Positions 11,072 through 22,991 of a DNA stretch of 64,000 bases are shown here, one piece after another. Each line of letters opens with the position of its first letter. Position 1 is the stretch's first letter. The position numbers and the translations under genes are program-made. Origin of the DNA: Deroplatys truncata (taxonomy: Eukaryota; Arthropoda; Insecta; Mantodea; Mantidae); the NCBI GenBank assembly GCA_030765065.1, contig CM060978.1, forward strand, positions 110,169,192 to 110,233,191. The letters run 5' to 3'. The notes under the pieces were generated by a model. The model searched no databases and was not told where the DNA came from. It worked only from the letters and a program-made list of their open reading frames with translations.

Positions 11072-12215
11072 GTAGCTGAATTAGTAAAGCAAAGAGAAGA
11101 GAAAGAAGAATTAAGTGAAGAGCCCAAAGATTGTGTGTTTCAGTCGATGGTACCTGGATGAAGAGAGGCCAAACATCCCTGTTTGGTGTAGCTTTAATAA
11201 TAGATGTTGACAGTGGCAAAATATTGGACATTGTCATTAAGTCTAGGTATTGCAATGAATGTGCAGCGAGAAAATCCTTGGCAGGTCCAGCAGCAGAGAA
11301 GGAATGAGCTGAAAAGCATAAATTAATTTGCAGCAAAAAACTATGATGGTTCAAGTGGTGGCATGGAATCAGCAGCTGTTGTCGACATGTTTTGCAGATC
11401 CCAAAGTCAATATGGAGTAAGGTTACACAAAATATCTTGGGGATGGTGACTCTTCACCCTACAAGCACGTCTTGGATGGAAATCCGTATGACTATCCAGT
11501 TGAAAAACTGGAATGTATTGGATACATTCAGAAAAGGGTTGGTGGAAGACTTAGTCGATTGCTGAAGAAGAAAAAGGGCACTCATTTGAAGGATGGAAAC
11601 TGTTTAGGAGGCAGAGGAAGGCTGACTGCAAAGGTTTACTATGGAAAAGAGGTAAGAGAAAATAATTCTAATGTAGAGAATATGAGGAAAGCAATTTGGG
11701 CCATTTACTTCCGCAAACTGTCAACCGATCAGAATGCACCAGTTGTCTCCAAAGAAGGGTGGTGCAAGTACAGCATTGACAGCAGCAGCTATACATACAA
11801 GCATTCACTCCCAGAGGCAGTGTTAAATGAATTAAAGCCAACATTTAGAGCTCTGTAATATCCTGAACTTTTGCAAAAACGTGTGCGTAGTAAATAATAA
11901 TAGTGATGAAAGTTTTAACAATTTAGTGTAGATTAGGTGCCCTAAAATGGTCTTGTGGTCTAAAACTACTGGGTATTGCTGTGTATGATGCTGTGCTATA
12001 TTATAATGAAGGAGATAATGGCAGAAGGTTTTAAGGTTTTAAACAAAGTTGAGCTGGAACCTGGAGTATACACAATAAAAATACTTAACTACGTGGATCG
12101 GAAGCGGGTAGCGAAAGTAGAGTCAATCTCCTGAAACTGCACTAGGAAGCAAGGCAGAAGAAGAGGGCCAAATGAAAGTTTCGAGATGATGATGTGGTGG
12201 TCACTGAGCATAGCT
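11072..12215 (+). pseudogene. Mutator-like transposase relic, catalytic and C-terminal half
   Basis: Resumes after the insertion. Near 11140-11275 the translation gives SVDGTW followed by KRGQTSLFGVALIIDVDSGK and a CNEC motif, the family's first catalytic-Asp region. At 11335-11470 come a GSSGGMES block and then a frameshifted GDGD block. The open stretch 11472-11858 reads YDYPVEKLECIGYIQKRVGG, then GRGRLT, MRKAIWAIYFRKLS and KHSLPEAVLNELKP. Beyond the stop at 11858, shifted frames continue with SDESFNNLV and PGVYTIK-like blocks to about 12215. At least three frameshifts and several stops make it a pseudogene. TIRs were not found. Confidence 0.75.
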
Positions 12216-12759
12216 AACTTTTGAAAGTAAGAATGTTTTGTTCATATACTTGATAAAAAACCTTAATTGCTCATTTCTAAAACTTACATTTTTCATATGT
12301 TAATTTTTCTCAGCAACCTCCCACCAATAGACCTATGAAACTTTTATAAAAGTCTTTATAACTTAATATTGAAGCTTGTTCTCTATAGGAAGTTTATTGG
12401 AGTATTAGAATCAGGTTTATGTTAGCTCTATACACTGATGTTATGCCAAAAGTGTAAAACAAAAATTAAAATGTAATTAGTTTTTATGTTTAGAGGTCTA
12501 AAGTTACCAACAGGTAACATTAATTCAGTAAACACTTCAGATGAATTGCTTCACAAATTTCGGAAATAAAGGAACATAATTTCTAATCGTTCATTTCTTA
12601 GTTTTAGTGCATTGCCCAATCTGTGTAAGGAAAATTCACCATTAATTCTTTTTACGTGCTACATTTTATAGGTAACACGTGTGCAAAATTTCAAAAACAT
12701 ATCTTTGTTAATGAGCTAATGGCAGTTTTTTAAATACATTAGTGACTTCTGACTTACAT
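12216..12759. other. Unassigned stretch
   Basis: AT-rich, no recognised feature. It may include the 3' end of the Mutator-like element, but no TIR is visible. Confidence 0.45.
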
Positions 12760-13190
12760 CCCCAAAATTCAAAACATACATTTTATTATCTTTAATATAT
12801 ACTATTTTAAACAAAATCGTTACAGCTGTTTTTGAGCAAATCAAACATTTCGAAAAATCTTTTATGTAAAGGGCAGTTTGCGGTTCGGGAATTTTCTTGA
12901 AAATTTTGTGTCGTGTCCTTGGAAAATACTGAACTTAAATACCACTTGGTATTTAACCGACTTTTAATTTTTTTAAACTTTAAACTTTATAGGTTATTGA
13001 GTTATGCTATTCACAGACACATACATGTAAACATGCAGACACATACACACAGATCTTTTTCTAAGAATGCTTTTCATTTTGTTTGTTTCAAAGCGTCTCA
13101 AAACGTGTATTTCTGGTGAAATCTCGGTATTGAATTTTTGGGTAGAATGCTGTACTTCCCATAACTACTATAGGTAAGTAGTAAAGAAAG
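12760..13190 (+). mobile_element. Family H copy, 5'-truncated
   Basis: Only the second part of module B: a segment resembling the 'catacattttatt' block, a CA-containing stretch near 13015-13050, and a 3' end GTAGTAAAGAAAGT. It is closest to the copy at 7665-8552, with which it also shares its 3' flank. Confidence 0.7.
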
Positions 13191-13647
13191 TAATGAAGGT
13201 AGGTGCAGACGAAAGTCATCCGATGAATCAGCACAACTTTATTTGGAACGACATCAAGTCAGAAGGGGTGCAAGAGGATTGGCCGATTGTGTAGTGAAAC
13301 AAGTTTAAGAGGATGCCAAGCATCACGAAACAGTTGTTTTGTATTCAGATTGTTGTTTAAATATGATCTTAAGTCTCCTAATACTTTAATAATTCAAACC
13401 ACAAGATTATATTTATTGATTACAAATTTCTTGATTCCGGAATTAGCAAATTCTTAATTAATCTAATTTCGGTTGAATGCCAAGTGAAATCGCGTTTGTT
13501 TGAATGTGGGTGCATGTAAAGAAAACTGCTGAAGGTCATCAAAGTGAATATGACATAACGTGAAGATTCCTTGTCTACTCAATCACTTCAACATTCCGTA
13601 ATAATATTAATAAGCTCTGGTGAGAAAAATAAAAACTAACAAAAAAA
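13191..13647. other. Flank shared with 8553-8680, then unassigned DNA
   Basis: 13191-13320 matches 8553-8680, including gtcatccgatgaatc/gtcatccgaaaaatc and caagtttaagaggatg/catatttaaggagggatg. The rest holds nothing recognisable. Confidence 0.5.
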
Positions 13648-13880
13648 ATCTGATGTGCTACACTCACATGACTTTCTCTACTCTTGTACAAACTATTTTT
13701 ACCAGCGTCTATTCTCCATATGCATCATGTTAATCGAGATATCCAGATGTCAATCTTATTGGTAATTGTCTTGTAGATGCAAGGGGAATATGGTAGGTTA
13801 TAAGCGATAGTCAAATATTTTAAGCGTTGGTTGCTATGTGGCGCATTCCAATCTCCTTTGCATGTCCAGGACATAAAATA
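13648..13880 (+). mobile_element. Family H module A, first of three tandem
   Basis: Starts ATCTGATGTG after an A-run and stops at the end of module A (ccaggacataaaa). The next module A follows with no spacer. Young subfamily. Confidence 0.85.
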
Positions 13881-14158
13881 ATCTGATGTGTTACACTCAC
13901 ATGACTTTCTCTACTCTTGTACAAACTATTTATACAAACGCTTATTCTCAATCTACTTCATGTTAATCGAGATAAACATTTGCAGACTCTATCTTATTGC
14001 TAATTTTCTTGTAGATGTAGGGGAAAATATATTTACAAGGGCAATATAGAAAAACAGTAGCCTTTAAGCACATACATATCTCTTAATAGCTCGTTGCTAG
14101 GTGCAGCACCATTCCCTTTGCCACAGATTATAACTCTTTGCATATCCAAGACAAAACA
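13881..14158 (+). mobile_element. Family H module A, second of three tandem
   Basis: Same start and same end point (ccaagacaaaac) as the unit before it, directly abutting the full copy at 14159. Confidence 0.85.
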
Positions 14159-15097
14159 ATCTGATGTGTTACACTCACATGACTTTCTCTACTCTTGTAC
14201 AAACTATTTTTACAAACGCTTATTCTCCATCTACTTCATGTTAATCGAGATAAACATTTGCAGACTCTATCTTATTGCTTATTTTCTTGTAGATGTAAGG
14301 GGAATATATATTTACAAGGGCAATTTGGAAATACAGTAGCCTTTAAGCACATACATATCTCTTAATAGCTGGTTGCTAGGTGCAGCACCATTCCCTTTCC
14401 CAAAGATTAATACTCTTTGCATATCCAAGACAAAAAAATGAATAACGAATTCCCATTTGAGAATATAAGTACTGAAAATTTTAAGGGAATAACAAGCATT
14501 ATCTCGAAAATGGTTCACTCAACAAAAAAATGTATATGACATAAATTGTGTATTTCAATGCGATCTACATTTTTTGTGTAGTAAAATTTTGTCTATCTCT
14601 TATGGTTTACCAGTTATGCAAAAGTCGTCCACAATGAAGAATACTTTTGGAGACATTCCCAGAAAATTCGAGATATACATTTCATTTCTCATGACATTAT
14701 CTTAAGCATATAATATTTTCATCAAAATCGTTAGAGCCATTTTTGAGAAAATTAAAATTTTCGAAAAATGTTCCATGTAAAGGGTAGTCTGGAGTGGGGT
14801 GATTTTCTTGAAAACCTTCGTGTCGCATCTCTGGAAGATACTGAACCTAAATACCAAGTTTGGTGTTTATCCGACTGTTCGTTTTTGAGTTATGCTGTTC
14901 ACAGACACACACACACACACAGACACAGACACACAGACACACACACACACACACAGACACACACACGGACATGTTTCCAAAAATGCTTTTTTTGGATTCA
15001 GGAGGTCTCAAAACATGTATTTCCAGTGAAATCTCGGTATCGAATTTTTGGGTGGAATGCAATACTTCCCCTACTTACTATACGTAGTAGAGAAAGT
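14159..15097 (+). mobile_element. Family H full-length copy (A+B) in the array
   Basis: 939 bp from ATCTGATGTG to AGAGAAAGT, with a CA/CAGA-rich microsatellite at 14903-14968. It is closely similar to the copies at 9005, 16229 and 42317. It carries the third module A and first module B of this array. Confidence 0.85.
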
Positions 15098-15725
15098 AAA
15101 AATGAATAACGAATTCCCATTTGAGAAAATAAGTATTGAAAAATTTAAGGGAATAACAAGCAATATCTCGAAAATGGTTCACTCAACAAGAAAAATGTAT
15201 ATGACATAAATTGTGTATTTTAACGCGATCTAAATTTTTTGTGTAGTATAATTTTGTCTATCTCTTATGGTTTACCAGTTATGCAAAAGTCGTTCACAAT
15301 AAAGAATAGTTTTGGAGACATTCCCAGGAAATTCAGGATATACATTTTATTTGTCATAAAAATATCTTAAACATATGATATTTCAATCAAAATCGTTAGA
15401 GCCATTTTTGAGAAAATTACAATTTTCGAAAAATCATCCATGTAGAGGGTACTCTGGGGTGGGGGGATTTTCTTGAAAACCTTCGTGTCGCATCTCTGGA
15501 AGATACTGAACCTAAATACCAAGTTTGTTGTTTATCCGACTTTTCGTTTCTGAGTTATGCTGTTCACAGACAAACACACAGACACACACACACGGATATG
15601 TTTCCAAAAATGCTTTTTTTGGATTCAGGGGGTCTCAAAACATGTATTTCCTGTGAAATCTCGATATCGAATTTTTGGGTGGAATACAATACTTCCCCTA
15701 CTTACTAAACGTAGTACAGAAAGTA
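15098..15725 (+). mobile_element. Family H module B, second of three tandem
   Basis: Begins 'aatgaataacgaattccc', the first bases of module B, immediately after the previous 3' terminus. It ends with another hairpin plus AGAAAGT. No module A is present. Confidence 0.85.
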
Positions 15726-16228
15726 AAAATGAATAACGAATTTGAGAAAAAGTATAAGTATTGGAAAATTTAAGGGAATAACAAGCAATATCTCGAAAAT
15801 GGTTCACTCTACAAAAAAAATGTATACGACATAAATTGAGTATTTTAACGCGATCTACATTTTTTGTGTAGTAAACTCTTGTCTATCTCTTATGGTTTAC
15901 CAGTTATGCAAAAGTCGTTCACAATGAAGAATACTTTTGGAGACATTCCCAAAAAATTCGAAATATACATTTCATTTGTCATGAAAATATCTTAAACATA
16001 TGATATTTTAATCAAAATCGTTAGAGCCATTTTTGAAAAAATTGAAATTTTCGAAAAATGTTCCATGTAAAGGGTAGTCTGTGGTGGGGGATTTTCTTGA
16101 AAACCTTCGTGTCGCATCTCTGGAAGATACTGAACCTAAATACCAAGTTTGGTGTTATCCAACTGTTCGTTTCTGAGTTATGCTGTTCACAGACACACAC
16201 ACGGACATGTTTCCAAAAATGCTTTTTT
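15726..16228 (+). mobile_element. Family H module B, third of three tandem, left part
   Basis: Starts like the previous unit and stops inside the T-tract (gctttttt) at 16228, where a full opposite-strand copy is inserted. It continues at 17119. Confidence 0.85.
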
Positions 16229-17118
16229 ACTTTCTCTACTACGTATAGTAAGTAGGGGAAGTATTGCATTCCACCCAAAAATTCGATACCGAGATTTCAC
16301 CGGAAATACATGTTTTGAGACCTCCTGAATCCAAAAAAAGCATTTTTGGAAACATGTCCGTGTGTGTGTCTGTCTGTGTGTCTGTGTGTCTGTGTGTCTG
16401 TCTGTCTGTGTGTCTGTGTGTCTGTGAACAGCATAACTCAAAAACGAACAGTCGGATAAACACCAAACTTGGTATTTAGGTTCAGTATCTTTCAGAGATG
16501 CGACACGAAGGTTTTCAAAAAAATCCCCCCACCCCAGACTACCCTTTACATGGAACATTTTTCGAAAATTTTAATTTTCTCAAAAACGGCTCTAACGATT
16601 TTGATTAAAATATCATATGTTTAAGATATTGTCGTGACAAATAAAATGTATATCTCAAATTTTCTGGGAATGTCTCCAAAAGTATTCTTCGTTATGAACG
16701 ACTTTTTCATAACTGGTAAACCATAAGAGATAGACAAAATTTTACTACACAAAAAATGTAGATCGCGTTAAAATACACAATTTATGTCATATACATTTCT
16801 TTTGTTGAGTGAACCGTTTGCGAGATATTGCTTGTTATTCCCTTAAATTTTCCAATACTTATACTTTTTCTCAAATTCGTTATTCATTTTTTTATGTCCT
16901 GGACTTGCAAAGAGAATGGAATGCGCCGCATAGCAACCAGCGTTAAAATATTTGACCATCGCTTAAAAGCTACCATATTCCCCTTGCATCTACAAGAAAA
17001 TTATCAATAAGATTGGCATCTCGATATCTCGATTAACATGAAGCATATGGAGAATAAGCGTTTGTAAAAATAGTTTGTACAAGAGTAGAGAAAGTCATGT
17101 GAGTGTAACACATCAGAT
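16229..17118 (-). mobile_element. Family H full-length copy inserted in a module B T-tract
   Basis: 890 bp, minus strand, from ATCTGATGTG at 17118 to AGAAAGT at 16229. It is nearly the same length and sequence as 9005-9896. T-runs flank it on both sides (tttttt before, tttttttt after), so any duplicated target cannot be told from the run itself. Confidence 0.9.
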
Positions 17119-17230
17119 TTTTTTTAATTCAGGGAGTCTCAAAACATGTATTTCCGGTGAAATCTCGGTATCGAATTTTTGGGTGGAATACAATACTTTC
17201 CCTACTTACTATACGTAGTAGAGAAGGTAA
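17119..17230 (+). mobile_element. Family H module B, third of three tandem, right part
   Basis: Resumes with the T-tract and 'aattcagggagtctcaaaac', the exact continuation of the sequence broken at 16228. It ends with the 3' hairpin and GAGAAGGT. Confidence 0.85.
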
Positions 17231-19754
17231 TAAAGTGGTTATAATTTGCGAAGGGACACCATTTATGACACATCCTGACAGATTAATTCCATTCAACGAG
17301 TTTCAGCAAAAGCTGGGATCCTCCGGCGTGTTCCGTTGTAGTTTTTGAGCATGAGTAAAGGGGTCTAGGAAAAGGACAATAACAAAATAAAAGACATACA
17401 GATATATTCACATTTTATTTCTAGATTCAACATTTTTGTTTCAATAGCTTGCTTGTGATTGTAAGAAACACATAAGAGGAAAAAGACAGAAAAGAAATAG
17501 AAAAAACCACGATAGTAAGAATGAAGTTGAAGATGATGTGCCACTATTAATTCATTAACTACACTTAAATTTATTCCAATGTTTCATTTGGAATTTTTTT
17601 TTACTTGAAAGAAGTTTTATTTCAGTTGAGAAGCATAGTAAATAAATTTAATTGTAATGTTTTTAATTAATGTATAACACACAATTAAATATTTTTAGTA
17701 TTAAGGTGTGTGTCTAATGCTTATCTAACGGAATATCTTATAAAGTAATCCGGTCTGCAATGTGGTATTATAGGATGGGACAACGCTTTTACCACTACTA
17801 TTATGCCTTTAATATTACTGCAAAGAAGATTAGTTAAAATACGTCTTAAAAACCTAGTGATTTTCCAACAGAACTTCTGTTTTCTGAATTCATGTACTCA
17901 AAATCTACCCACTTCAATATAGTGTTTTTTAAATTATATATAGAAAAATGGGAAAAAGTTTCCGTTGTATTGCCATACATATGCGCAAATTTAAGCGATC
18001 TGAATTTGTATACTTGCCTGAACTTAAATGTTTAACACCTGCAGCCTTCAACCGAAGTACCAATATTAGTACAAGGTTATACAGTATAAAGATAGAAATA
18101 TCCAGATATGCAGCACTACAGAATTTTTAAATAAAGAAAATACATACACATATCATATTAAAATCATTATCAAGAAGGAATTTCTATAAAAAATCATTTT
18201 TATAAACTTTAAATTAACTGCATAAGCGTTATGTAATTATTGTTCGTTATTATATTCGTTCTTCTCTTTTACCTTGGGTATGAATTGCTAACTAGTTTAT
18301 ATAATAAAATAAGCTTTTACAATATACATTAACGTTACATCTTTTTGCCGTTTAGTTTATTGCTGCTTAATAGTATTACCTTTTCAATATATTTGTGTGA
18401 TATGCACATCTATTTATGAGGAATCCTCTCCTCAGCACAAAATTTTTCTCATTCAGGAGAGATGCTAAAACTTAACCTTTAATGTTTATATAATTATCTG
18501 CAAACATATAAAACAAATAAATATTGCATTTATAAACTTATTAGGCGATGACTGCAATGGTATTATGGAGTGACATGTTTTCATCCTGTTGAGTATGAAG
18601 AATGTTTCCAGAAAGCTTGGGCAGTATATACCCTGTATTGCGAGTAATTTCTTAACCTCCTGTGTGCTTAAATTGTCACCAAGGTAGTATTAGTTTAGAT
18701 GGTACCAATTAAAACTATTTCTGACAAGTAGTGTTGTATGAATAATTTGGGGAGGACTATTAAAATAGACGATACTTGTAGGAAATGTTTTGCGATTGTT
18801 TCACATCAGGTAAGTATGCACTTTGGAGTAGGTTCTATACACAAAGGGAAATTAATCAATATCAGAAAACATTAAGTAATTAACTGAGTTTAACAAGAAA
18901 CGAAATTCACTTTTCCAACTTTGGACATAATTACCAAGAAAATTGTTTATTTGTATATTTATTTTCAGACTACCTTCGATATAAACGTACTAGATTTTAA
19001 CGTTTTTGGTGTTATGTAATGAGCCTGTCTCATTTTAAAACAAATGTGTTGAAATTAATTAAATGTTTCAGCTAAATATGGCATTTGGGTGGTTTTCTCA
19101 ACACCTTAAAAACTTATTTTATGATTTTTTTTTTAAATCACAGAGATTGAAGTTCAGTTTCGAAGAAAAGTCAATTAGAATGAAAGACGTTTGCGAGAAA
19201 GTTTTCTGGTAGAATGTTTCTCCCTTCTTCCTGTTCGAGTTTTGGCAACGAACATAAAGCTAAGTGCTAAGGCATGACTAGCAAACTTGTCACGGAAATG
19301 GATTTCGCTTACCTTCATAAACATTCTGCGATAGCCGTTATTGGTGTGCGAGACCTTAAAAAATACGCGTATTTATTTATTTCACATGGTGGACGTCATT
19401 TACAGGCATGAAAGCTAAAGAGAAATAAATACCTTAAAGTAACTGTTGGTATTAAAAGTTGTGAGTTGTGCATTGTATTATTATAAGTTTAAGTATTAAC
19501 TACTATGCAAGCGTAAGGAAATGTAACGCAATAACTGTGTGACTGTTTATGACAGAACTTGTCAGATTTGCGGAACTGTTGCGCAATTATAGCCAGGTTA
19601 GTCTCACGTGTCTCTCACTGAGTTTGTAATTCACCATTCGCTTGTTTATATCGAGAAAGACATCCTAAATCTGGCTGTAAAAGAGAATCTAAGACTTCTC
19701 CTATCCTCAAGGTCTGTGTATCTTTCCCAGTTCTGCATCCTTGGAAGATACTTA
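17231..19754. other. Long stretch without recognised features
   Basis: AT-rich DNA. No repeat family, RNA gene or domain recognised. A short frame ending at 17348 (VVIICEGTPFMTHPDRL region) looks somewhat protein-like but matches nothing I know. Confidence 0.5.
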
Positions 19755-19918
19755 AGCCCGGTTGCAGAAAAGCAAATCAAATTACCCTCTGATTGCCAAT
19801 CTGTTGTTCTTTAACCAATTTGATGTTTCGTTGGGTTGCATAAACGCTGATCACCAATCAACTGATTGCGAAAATGAATTTGGTGCATTTTAGGTACCAC
19901 AGTCAGTAAATGACGTTC

Positions 19919-19940
19919 CTTTTTTTTTTTTTTTTTTTTT
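19919..19940 (+). repeat. Poly-T tract
   Basis: A T homopolymer run of about 22 bases followed by TTTG repeats. Confidence 0.9.
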
Positions 19941-20559
19941 GTTTGTTTGTTGCTTTAAAGCTTGGTGAGTGGTAGGCTTCTGGTTGCAAGTTAAAAATAA
20001 GTGAACACGAGTTGATCGAGAAATGTTAGGGACCCTAATTTTTCTGCACTAAGTACTTCCACTAAATACACTAAAGTGTTATTTGCAGATAATAGAAAAT
20101 AAGAAGTCGGGACGGATGCGTGAAACAGAAAAATAACCTCTGAATTCAACAAGCGGATTACTTCAGCGTTTCATCAATTAAACGTAGCCTTCGATAACTA
20201 TAAAAGGAGGAATTAAGTTTTCAAGGATTCCTGAGAGTAAAAATTACTTCTTCTCCGTTATTCACTCTAATTTTAGATTAGTTTGTTGCTAGGTACTTTT
20301 CACTTTCCTCTACTTCTGAAAAACCCAAAACAAAAGCACTTATGAAAGCGTTTCAAATTACCTATCATATAAATGGGCCCTCTTCTACCTTTTTCACTTA
20401 AAAATAATTTTTATAGCATAATATTTTACACCACAAAGTTAATTCTTTTAGGGAGAAAATATATAATACAATCGCAATATTTAATACGTACATTGAAGAA
20501 GACAAGGAATCTGGTATAAGAATTGTGGCAAATATCACTACTAATTCTTCTTCTTCTTC

Positions 20560-20905
20560 ATCAATGGATTACCCTCCTCTTTGTAGGATTTACACCCCCC
20601 AACTTACAAGTCAATGTCTTGGGTGAGTAGCCTGTCGAGGAACAAGCAAACTCTGGATCATAGCACATCCAGGATGGGTGATCAGTTCAATGCTTGATAT
20701 GACGGTAAAGAATAAGGAAATGAAATGTAGCGATGAAAGAGTTGATAGGAAAATTCGCGGATCAATTATCCAACTCACTCCGCATTCGCCTACCAACCGC
20801 GGAAAACCGCGAAAAAAACTTAGTCAGGTTGGTCGGCCCCGGGGGTTTGAAGCCGAGACCCCCCGAATGCGAGTTACACACGTTACCTCACGTCACAACA
20901 ATAAT
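20560..20905 (-). mobile_element. tRNA-derived SINE, SINE-B-like
   Basis: Read on the minus strand it has a tRNA-like head with CGTGTGTAACTCGCATTCGG and a decayed B-box (GGCTTCAAACCC) near 20850. The central CGCGGTTGGTAGGCGAATGC block found in the other SINEs falls at 20781-20810. A tail runs to about 20560. Ends are approximate. Confidence 0.65.
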
Positions 20906-21130
20906 TCCAAAGCCACTCATTAGCAAATGATTACGCAATTATAGGTTAGATTTTCATGTTTTGATCTCCGAACACACTTTTGATTGATAGCCAACAATTT
21001 TATCAAATCTGACAAAGAATAATCTTTAATCAAACACTGATTATGCTTTCTGCAAAAGAAATTTTACTGGTTGTCAATCAAAGCTTTCTAAATCATCGAT
21101 TAATTTTGATTTGCCCTTCTGTAACCAGCT

Positions 21131-21671
21131 ATAAAAGATAAATTTCATTTATTTATAACTTTGAAGGTTATTAGTTTGACTTAAAGTCTTAGTGCATTGT
21201 TAAAATTTAAGTACAAATTAATATCCCAAGTAATAAGGACGAAACGGAAAGCATTTATTTTTGAATACTATACATACTTACATGCAATATAACAGTAAAG
21301 TGAAAGGTTTTACTTAATTCTACTGGCCTTTTACGCATTGGTTATTGAACTTTCCGGATGAGAGCAATAAGGAACTATTTTTCAACATCAAACACGGGAG
21401 ATCTGAAAAGATTATCTTGGACTAATCTGTCTTCTCGGAAGTAAACTTAAAACACACTTTGAAAACAGTTTTTTTTTAATATTCTTTTATTGCAACCAAT
21501 TGTGTCTATCTCCTCGTTCAAGCTAAAATAAGCTTTCCACTTGTTCTATAAACAGAAGGTTTCTTTTTACATTATCACCCTTTCACTTCACTGTCAAAGG
21601 AGCGCATTGTATATTAATAAAACTATTAAGATATAAATATTTCGGAGAGCATTAACTAAATGTGCATTTTT
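21131..21671. other. Unassigned stretch
   Basis: AT-rich, nothing recognised. Confidence 0.5.
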
Positions 21672-21778
21672 ACTTTCTCTTCTACGTATAGTAAGTAGGG
21701 CAAGTATTGCATTCCACCCAAAAATCGATACCGATATTTCATCAGAAATACATGTTTTGAGGCCCCTGAATAAAATAT
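21672..21778 (-). mobile_element. Family H copy (minus), left piece of an interrupted element
   Basis: Contains the 3' terminus ACTTTCTCTTCTACG and the last ~105 bp of module B. It breaks in the A-run equivalent to the internal T-tract. It continues at 22992 after a plus-strand copy; together the pieces are about 881 bp, a full element. Confidence 0.85.
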
Positions 21779-22991
21779 ATCTGATGTGTTACACTCACAT
21801 GACTTTCTCTACTCTTGTACAAACTATTTTTACAAACCTTATTCTCAATCTATTTCATATTATTCGAGATAAACATTTGCAGAAACGATCTTTTGACATG
21901 CAAAGAGAATTACATTTCACGCATAGCGACCAGTTCTAAAAATATTTGACTATCGCTTAAGGCCTACTATATTTCCCTTGTTTTGTAATTGCAAGAGCAA
22001 TATAGAAATACAGTAGCCTTTAAACATAGACATATCTCTTAATAGCTGGTTGCTATGTGCAGCACCATTCTCTTTGCCACAGATTAATACTCTTTGCATA
22101 TCAAAGACAAAAAAACGAATAACAATTCCCATTTGAGAAAATAAGTATTGAAAAATTTAAGGGAATAAAAAGCAATATCTCGAAAATTGTTCACTCAACA
22201 AAAAAAAAAGGTATATGACATTAATTGTGTATTTTAACGCGATCTACATTTTTTGTGTAGTAAAATTTTGTCTCTTATGGTTTACCAGATTTGCAAAAGT
22301 CGTTCACAATGAAGAATACTTTTGGAGACATTCCAGAAAATTCAAGATATACATTTTATTTTTCATGAAAATATCTTAAACATATGATATTTTAATCATA
22401 ATCGTTAGAGTCATTTTTGAGAAAATTAAAATTTTCGAAAAATGTTCCATGTAAAGGGTAGTTTGGAGTGGGGGATTTTCTTGAAAACCTTTGTGTCGCA
22501 TCTCTGAAAAATACTGAACCTAAATACCAAGTTTGGTGTTTATCCGACTGTTCGTTTCTGAGTTATGCTGTTCACAGGCACACACACGGACAAGTTTCCA
22601 AAAATGCTTTTTTTGGATTCAGGGGGTCCTAAAACATACATGTCCGGTGAAATCTCGGTTTCGAATTTTTGGGTGGAATACAATACTTCTCCTACTTCTA
22701 GTTCCCAAGGTCGCGGGTTCAAACCCGGCGGAGGGCGATGGATTTTTTCGGGCGTAAAAATCCTTAGCATGGCTTCCTTCGGAAGGGAAGTAAAGCCGGT
22801 GGTCCCGTGTCGTAGATTTAAGGCACGTAAAAGAACCTCAAGCCCGATAAAGAGGCCTCTGAGGAAAATTACCGATCTTTCACGCCCAATACAGAATGGT
22901 ACGTTAAGGACCATAGTAGTTAAAGAGCGTCCATAAATAAAACTCAATTTTTATTTTTCTTCCCCTACTTAGCTTACGTAGTAGAGAAAGT
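21779..22991 (+). mobile_element. Family H full-length copy nested in a minus copy and itself carrying a SINE
   Basis: Starts ATCTGATGTG at 21779 and ends GAGAAAGT at 22991. Removing the SINE at 22698-22958 and one 12-bp target duplication leaves about 940 bp, the normal full length. Inserted at the T-tract of the surrounding minus copy. Confidence 0.88.
22698..22958 (+). mobile_element. SINE-A, 5'-truncated
   Basis: Starts within the tRNA head (ctagttcccaagg) and has the B-box GGTTCAAACCC at about 22717. The SINE-A body follows, ending in aaataaaactcaattttta. Flanked by CTTCTCCTACTT (22686-22697) and CTTCCCCTACTT (22959-22970), a 12-bp target-site duplication of family H sequence with one difference. 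Confidence 0.9.

Larger units (their letters stand above)
19755..21130. mobile_element. Candidate TIR element split by a SINE
   Basis: The left end (AGCCCGGTTGCAGAAAAGCA from 19755) is matched in inverted orientation by the right end (AGCTGGTTACAGAAGGGCAA read on the minus strand from 21130). This gives terminal inverted repeats of about 28 bp with a few mismatches. No transposase is encoded between them. A SINE-B-like element lies inside. Likely a MITE or deleted DNA transposon; the superfamily is undetermined because the flanking duplication is ambiguous. Confidence 0.45.

Noticed and set aside
10586-11161. Open frame of 191 codons, and overlapping ones of 168 and 169 codons
   Set aside because: They lie in several frames of a GC-rich, stop-poor insertion, show no domain, and run across the insertion junction into the transposase relic.
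14768-16558. Several 110-123 codon frames with HTHTHT-like stretches (also at 8909-9339, 42227-42526, 41234-41496)
   Set aside because: These are translations of family H module B and its CA/GT microsatellite. The same frames recur in every copy without conserved protein signal beyond the DNA repeat.
22540-22947. Open frames of 123-135 codons at 22.5-22.9 kb and 87 codons at 25.5 kb
   Set aside because: They read through SINE-A; similar short frames appear in other SINE-A copies because of DNA homology.
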